From Acidocella facilis ATCC 35904 (GTDB lineage: Bacteria > Pseudomonadota > Alphaproteobacteria > Acetobacterales > Acetobacteraceae), in assembly GCF_000687875.1 (NCBI RefSeq), contig NZ_JHYG01000013.1:1-61879 (forward strand): a DNA stretch of 61,879 nt. The letters are read 5' to 3'. Shown piece after piece: positions 58,726 through 61,879 of this stretch; the first letter of the stretch is position 1; the number at the start of each line of letters is the position of its first letter. The notes under the pieces were generated by a model. It searched no databases and was not told the DNA's origin. It saw only the letters and a program-made list of their open reading frames with translations. The translations under genes and the position numbers were made by a program.

Positions 58726-61365
58726 TCAGGCGGCATTTTCCGCGGAACGGTTGCGGATTTGCTGCACATCCTCGCGCAGGCGGTAGAGCAGGGTGAGCGC
58801 TTCTCGCGGGGAGAGGGCATCGGGGTCGATTGCGGTTAGTTTATCCAACAGCGCCTCGGACGCGGGGGGCTCTGCCGGAGCAGGGGCGGAGTCGGGCAGA
58901 TTGGCGAATAAAGGTAAAGGCGCGGTTGCGTTGTGTTGGCGTTCGGCGGTCTTCAGCAAGGCATCCGCCCGGCGTAGCACGGGGTCTGGCACCCCGGCCA
59001 GCTTCGCCACATGCACACCCCAGCTCTTCTGCGCCGCACCTTCGACCACTTCGTGCATAAACACCACCTCGCCGCGAAACTCCTTCACCCGCATCGTATG
59101 CGCCGCCAGGCGCGGCAAGGCCTCCGCGAGTTGTACTAACTCATGGAAATGTGAAGCAAATATGGCGCGGCAGCGATTCTGGTTATGCAAGCTCTCCAAA
59201 ACCGCCTGGGCGATGGCCAGGCCATCGCGGGTGCCCGTGCCCCGGCCGATCTCATCGACGATGACAAAGCTCTTCGGCCCGGCCTGATGCAGGATGGCGG
59301 CGGTCTCGGTCATTTCCACCATGAAGGTGGAGCGGCCGGAGGCGAGATCGTCCGAGGCGCCGACGCGCGAGAACAGCCGGTCGACGAGGCCGAGCTGCAT
59401 CGCCTCCGCCGGCACCGGCAGACCGGCCTGGGCGAGGATCACCAGCAGCGCGTTCTGGCGCAGGAAGGTGGATTTACCCGCCATGTTCGGGCCGGTGAGC
59501 AGCATCAGACGCTGCGGGGCGAGGGTGCAGCCATTGGGGATGAAGCTGGTGCCCGGCGGCAAGGCGGCTTCCACCACCGGATGCCGCCCGGCGGTGATGC
59601 TGTAGGCTTCATCGTCGGAGAGGGCGGGGCGGCAGAAGCGCCCGGCCTCGTAAAGCTGGGCGGCACCTTGCAGCACATCGGCCAGAGCCAAAGCGGCGGC
59701 GCAGGCGGCGAGCGGCTCGGCCGCCGCCAGCACCTGTGTCACCAGCCAGTTGAACACCACCCGCTCGCGCGCCCCGGCCCGCGCGGCGGCCTCGGTGATG
59801 CGCCGGTCGAGGTCCGAAAGCTCGGGATGGGTGAAGCGCGCGCCATTGGCCATGCCCTGGCGCAGCTGCAATTCCGGATAGGCGCGCAAGCCTTCCACCG
59901 CCCCGGCGGGGGCTTCCAGCACATAGCCGAGCTGGGCGTGATGCTTGATTTTCAGCGACGCCACCTTGTAGCGCTGCGCCAGCTCGCTCTGGAATTCGGC
60001 GATGATCCGCCTGGTATCGTCGCGCAACGCCCGTTCGGCATCCAGCTCGCCATCGAAACCGGGCGCGATCGCGGCGCCCTCATCCAGCCGCAGCGGGGCG
60101 GGTTCGGCCAGGGCGGCGCGCAGCGTGGCCAGCAATTCCGGCGCGGGGTTGAGGGCGTGCGCTGCCTCATCCAGCAGCGCCACGCCGGCGGGCAGGAGCG
60201 GGCGCAGCGCTTCGGCGGCGGCGAGGCCGCCGCGTATGGCGGCGAGGTCGCGCGGGCTGGCCCGGCCCAGCGTGATCCGGCCCAGAGCGCGGGCCATGTC
60301 TGGGGTGCCGCGCAGGGCGGTGCGGATGGCCTCCGCCTGGCCCGAATCGGCGATCGCCAGCCAGCCGCGCTGGCGCTCCTGCAAGATATCCAGCCGGCAG
60401 AGCGGGGCGGTGAGCCAATGCGCCAGCAGCCGCGCCCCGGCCGGGCTGACGGTGCGCTTGATGGCGCCGAGCAGGCTGCCGGCCTCGCTGCCGCCGCGCG
60501 CACTGGCCAGCTCCAGGCTGGCGCGGGTGGCGGCATCCATCGCCAGCTGCCCGGCGCGCCCGGCGCTGACCGGGCGGGAGAGGCGCGGTGTGGCGCCCAT
60601 CTGGGTCGCCTCGATATAGGCCAGGACGAAACTGGCGGCGAGCGCCTCGGCGCCGGAGAAATCCCCGAACGCATCAAGGCTGGCGGCGCCGAAGCGCTGG
60701 GCGAGGTCGCGCGCCGCGGCCTCGGCATTGGCGGGCAGATGCAGCGCCATGCGTCTGGTTTCCACCCGCCGCGCCGCATAGGCGCCGAGCGGAATTTCCT
60801 CGGCGGCCAGAATCTCCGCCGGGTCCAGCCGCCCGAGGATGGCGGCCAGCCCGTCTGGCCCGCTCTGCTCGGTCTCGAACTGGCCGGTGGAAATATCCGC
60901 CCAGGCCAGGCCAAAAACGCCCTCATGCGCGACGATGGCGGCGCAGAAATTCGCCCGCCCGGCCTCCAGCAGCGCCTCCTCGGTGAGGGTGCCGGGGGTG
61001 ACGAGGCGCACCACCCCGCGCTTGAGCGGCCCCTTGGCGCCGCGCGCCTTGGCCGCGGCCGGGTCTTCCAGCTGTTCGACGATGGCGACGCGAAAGCCGC
61101 GCCGGATCAGCCGGGCCAGATAGGTCTCGGCCTGGCTCACCGGCACGCCGCACATGGCGATCGGCTCGTCTCGATAGGTGCCGCGCGCGGTCAGGGCGAT
61201 GTCCAGCGCCGCGCTCGCCGCCTGGGCGTCGGCGAAGAACAGCTCGTAGAAATCCCCCATGCGGAAAAACAGCAGGGAGTCCTCGTGCTGCGCCTTGATG
61301 GCGAACCATTGCGCCATCGCCGGCGACGCACCCGTAGCTTCCTTCATGGACGCGCATTTAGCCAT
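58726..61365 (-). CDS. mutS: DNA mismatch repair protein MutS
   Basis: An 879-residue mismatch-recognition ATPase. The Phe-x-Glu mismatch wedge is in FFRMGDFYELFF (Phe39, Glu41). Connector, core and clamp domains follow, then the ATPase with Walker A TGPNMAGKST and Walker B VIVDEIGRGTGT. The C-terminal region is present. The open frame continues upstream into a repeat element, so the start was set at ATG 61365; ATG 61347 is equally possible and neither has a strong ribosome binding site. Upstream gene of mutS-glnD, an order seen in other Acetobacteraceae as far as I recall. Confidence 0.95.
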   Translation of the reverse strand: MAKCASMKEATGASPAMAQWFAIKAQHEDSLLFFRMGDFYELFFADAQAASAALDIALTARGTYRDEPIAMCGVPVSQAETYLARLIRRGFRVAIVEQLEDPAAAKARGAKGPLKRGVVRLVTPGTLTEEALLEAGRANFCAAIVAHEGVFGLAWADISTGQFETEQSGPDGLAAILGRLDPAEILAAEEIPLGAYAARRVETRRMALHLPANAEAAARDLAQRFGAASLDAFGDFSGAEALAASFVLAYIEATQMGATPRLSRPVSAGRAGQLAMDAATRASLELASARGGSEAGSLLGAIKRTVSPAGARLLAHWLTAPLCRLDILQERQRGWLAIADSGQAEAIRTALRGTPDMARALGRITLGRASPRDLAAIRGGLAAAEALRPLLPAGVALLDEAAHALNPAPELLATLRAALAEPAPLRLDEGAAIAPGFDGELDAERALRDDTRRIIAEFQSELAQRYKVASLKIKHHAQLGYVLEAPAGAVEGLRAYPELQLRQGMANGARFTHPELSDLDRRITEAAARAGARERVVFNWLVTQVLAAAEPLAACAAALALADVLQGAAQLYEAGRFCRPALSDDEAYSITAGRHPVVEAALPPGTSFIPNGCTLAPQRLMLLTGPNMAGKSTFLRQNALLVILAQAGLPVPAEAMQLGLVDRLFSRVGASDDLASGRSTFMVEMTETAAILHQAGPKSFVIVDEIGRGTGTRDGLAIAQAVLESLHNQNRCRAIFASHFHELVQLAEALPRLAAHTMRVKEFRGEVVFMHEVVEGAAQKSWGVHVAKLAGVPDPVLRRADALLKTAERQHNATAPLPLFANLPDSAPAPAEPPASEALLDKLTAIDPDALSPREALTLLYRLREDVQQIRNRSAENAA

Positions 61366-61417
61366 CCTGGCGGGCTCAGGCCAAGAGGCAACGGCGCGTA
61401 GCGGACCTTCGGCTTTA

Positions 61418-61559
61418 GAGGCTGTTTCAAAAGTCGCTATGGTGAGTCGCCAAGTGGTGATTTGCGAGCATCGGAGCGCAGCGTACTTAAGGTACGTGAA
61501 CACCGGAGCGCAGCAAATCGCCGCTTGGTGGCCGCCAGAGTGGCTTTTCAAACAGTCTC
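61418..61559. mobile_element. 142-bp palindromic MITE-like element
   Basis: The ends are near-perfect inverted repeats: GAGGCTGTTTCAAAAGTCGC at the left and the complement of GAGACTGTTTGAAAAGCCAC at the right. The interior is also imperfectly palindromic around CGTACTTAAGGTACG. A TTA flanks the element on each side (61415-61417 and 61560-61562), consistent with a TNA target duplication as made by some IS5-family elements. No coding capacity. It lies in the upstream region of mutS and may affect its promoter. Confidence 0.72.
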
Positions 61560-61565
61560 TTAGAG

Positions 61566-61664
61566 CAATATGTGTTTAGATTGACGCGGCAGCGTCAAGA
61601 TAAACGCATGAAATTGCTCGCCAATATCAAAACTAGAGCCTCAAGCTAAAAGCTTGAGGCTCTA
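61566..61664. repeat. Double-hairpin intergenic repeat, copy 2
   Basis: Relative of 1469-1568. Hairpin 1 has TTGACGC-GGCA-GCGTCAA with extended arms. Hairpin 2 has perfect 15-base arms CTAGAGCCTCAAGCT (61633-61647) and its complement (61651-61665) around AAA. The outer CTAG of hairpin 2 is also the junction with the IS element, so the IS probably inserted next to, or targeted, this structure. Confidence 0.7.
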
Positions 61665-61879
61665 GGTCGTGTCTGCATTCATCGTAGCCAAATCATGGCG
61701 CAAGCGAGATGTACGAAGCCCATGAAGGCTTTGATGGTTTTTTCGCATCTGAGGGCGATTCTGCGGAAGCGTTTGAGTTTATTGAAGAAGCACTCGACCT
61801 GATGGCGCTCCTTGTAGAGCCTCCAGTCGATTGGGGGGCTTATGGCGCGGCTGGGATTAGCCTTGATCTGAGCGGTTGC
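61662..61879 (-). mobile_element. IS5-family insertion sequence, 3' part (right copy)
   Basis: Identical to 137-354 in inverted orientation over 218 bases. Only the 3' end is inside the window. Both copies have their transposase 3' ends toward the interior. Confidence 0.85.
61679..61879 (-). CDS. IS5-family DDE transposase, C-terminal fragment (right copy)
   Basis: Encodes the same last 66 residues as the left copy (frame ending with ACAMIWLR and a TGA at 61679-61681). It includes the catalytic Glu motif RHQVECFFNKLKRFRRIA. The 5' part is beyond the window. Confidence 0.85.
   Translation of the reverse strand, partial: ATAQIKANPSRAISPPIDWRLYKERHQVECFFNKLKRFRRIALRCEKTIKAFMGFVHLACAMIWLR

Noticed and set aside
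55813-58839. Plus-strand frame of over 1000 codons
   Set aside because: Antisense to glnD, which has all catalytic motifs; composition (many His, Arg, Gln, Gly) is that of a shadow frame.
59185-61401. Plus-strand frame of 738 codons
   Set aside because: Antisense to mutS with intact Walker motifs; no recognisable domain.

Overview
The window looks like a chromosomal segment of a high-GC alphaproteobacterium, most likely an Acetobacteraceae member of the Acidocella/Acidiphilium type. This is inferred from gene content and protein style (cytochrome bo3 oxidase, GMC dehydrogenase with a gluconate-dehydrogenase-like subunit 3, KaiBC, mutS next to glnD); no rRNA or marker phylogeny is available here. 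Both ends lie inside inverted, identical copies of one IS5-family insertion sequence, so the window is probably a whole contig broken at a repeat.

Layout. 0-4.2 kb: IS fragment, two aldo/keto reductases, a cupin and a divergent LysR regulator with LysR-type boxes. 4.4-7.4 kb: tonB and a TonB-dependent receptor. 7.9-11.5 kb: DhaKL dihydroxyacetone kinase, then an arsenic operon arsR-arsC-acr3 on the minus strand. 11.7-19.2 kb: cyoABCD ubiquinol oxidase, a GH15 glycosidase and a Rieske-FAD reductase. 19.1-24.9 kb: a tightly packed minus-strand operon of an internally duplicated membrane protein, a ThDP enzyme, a gluconate 2-dehydrogenase subunit-3-like protein, a GMC oxidoreductase and an SMP-30 lactonase. 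25.1-26.1 kb: PPC-domain and DUF2322-like proteins. 26.1-29.8 kb: kaiC-kaiB-hybrid histidine kinase. 30-33 kb: Lrp regulator divergent from alr-dadA (alanine catabolism). 33-35.2 kb: ada-alkA fusion and ogt (alkylation repair). 35.2-39.8 kb: a small unknown protein with a DUF partner, trhO, a glycine-zipper lipoprotein and a bile-acid/sodium symporter-family protein. 39.9-44 kb: OPT transporter, aldose 1-epimerase and a DapA-like sugar-acid dehydratase/aldolase. 44.3-50.8 kb: two complete polar amino-acid ABC transporters in tandem. 50.9-55.8 kb: PsiE-like protein, FAH-family hydrolase, hydroxyacid dehydrogenase, PilZ protein, tRNA-Thr, PuuB-like oxidase. 55.9-61.4 kb: mutS-glnD.

The parts of greatest interest are (1) the five-gene dehydrogenase operon whose duplicated membrane protein carries equally spaced histidines, (2) the KaiA-less KaiC-KaiB-kinase timer module, whose KaiC has a charged, probably coiled-coil tail, and (3) several families of palindromic intergenic repeats: a modular double-hairpin family in four full or partial copies just behind genes, a double-hairpin repeat in two copies, and a 142-bp MITE-like element flanked by TTA.

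All functions are read from sequence motifs and remembered family features; no database search was run. Start codons were adjusted where a ribosome binding site or gene overlap made the choice clear.
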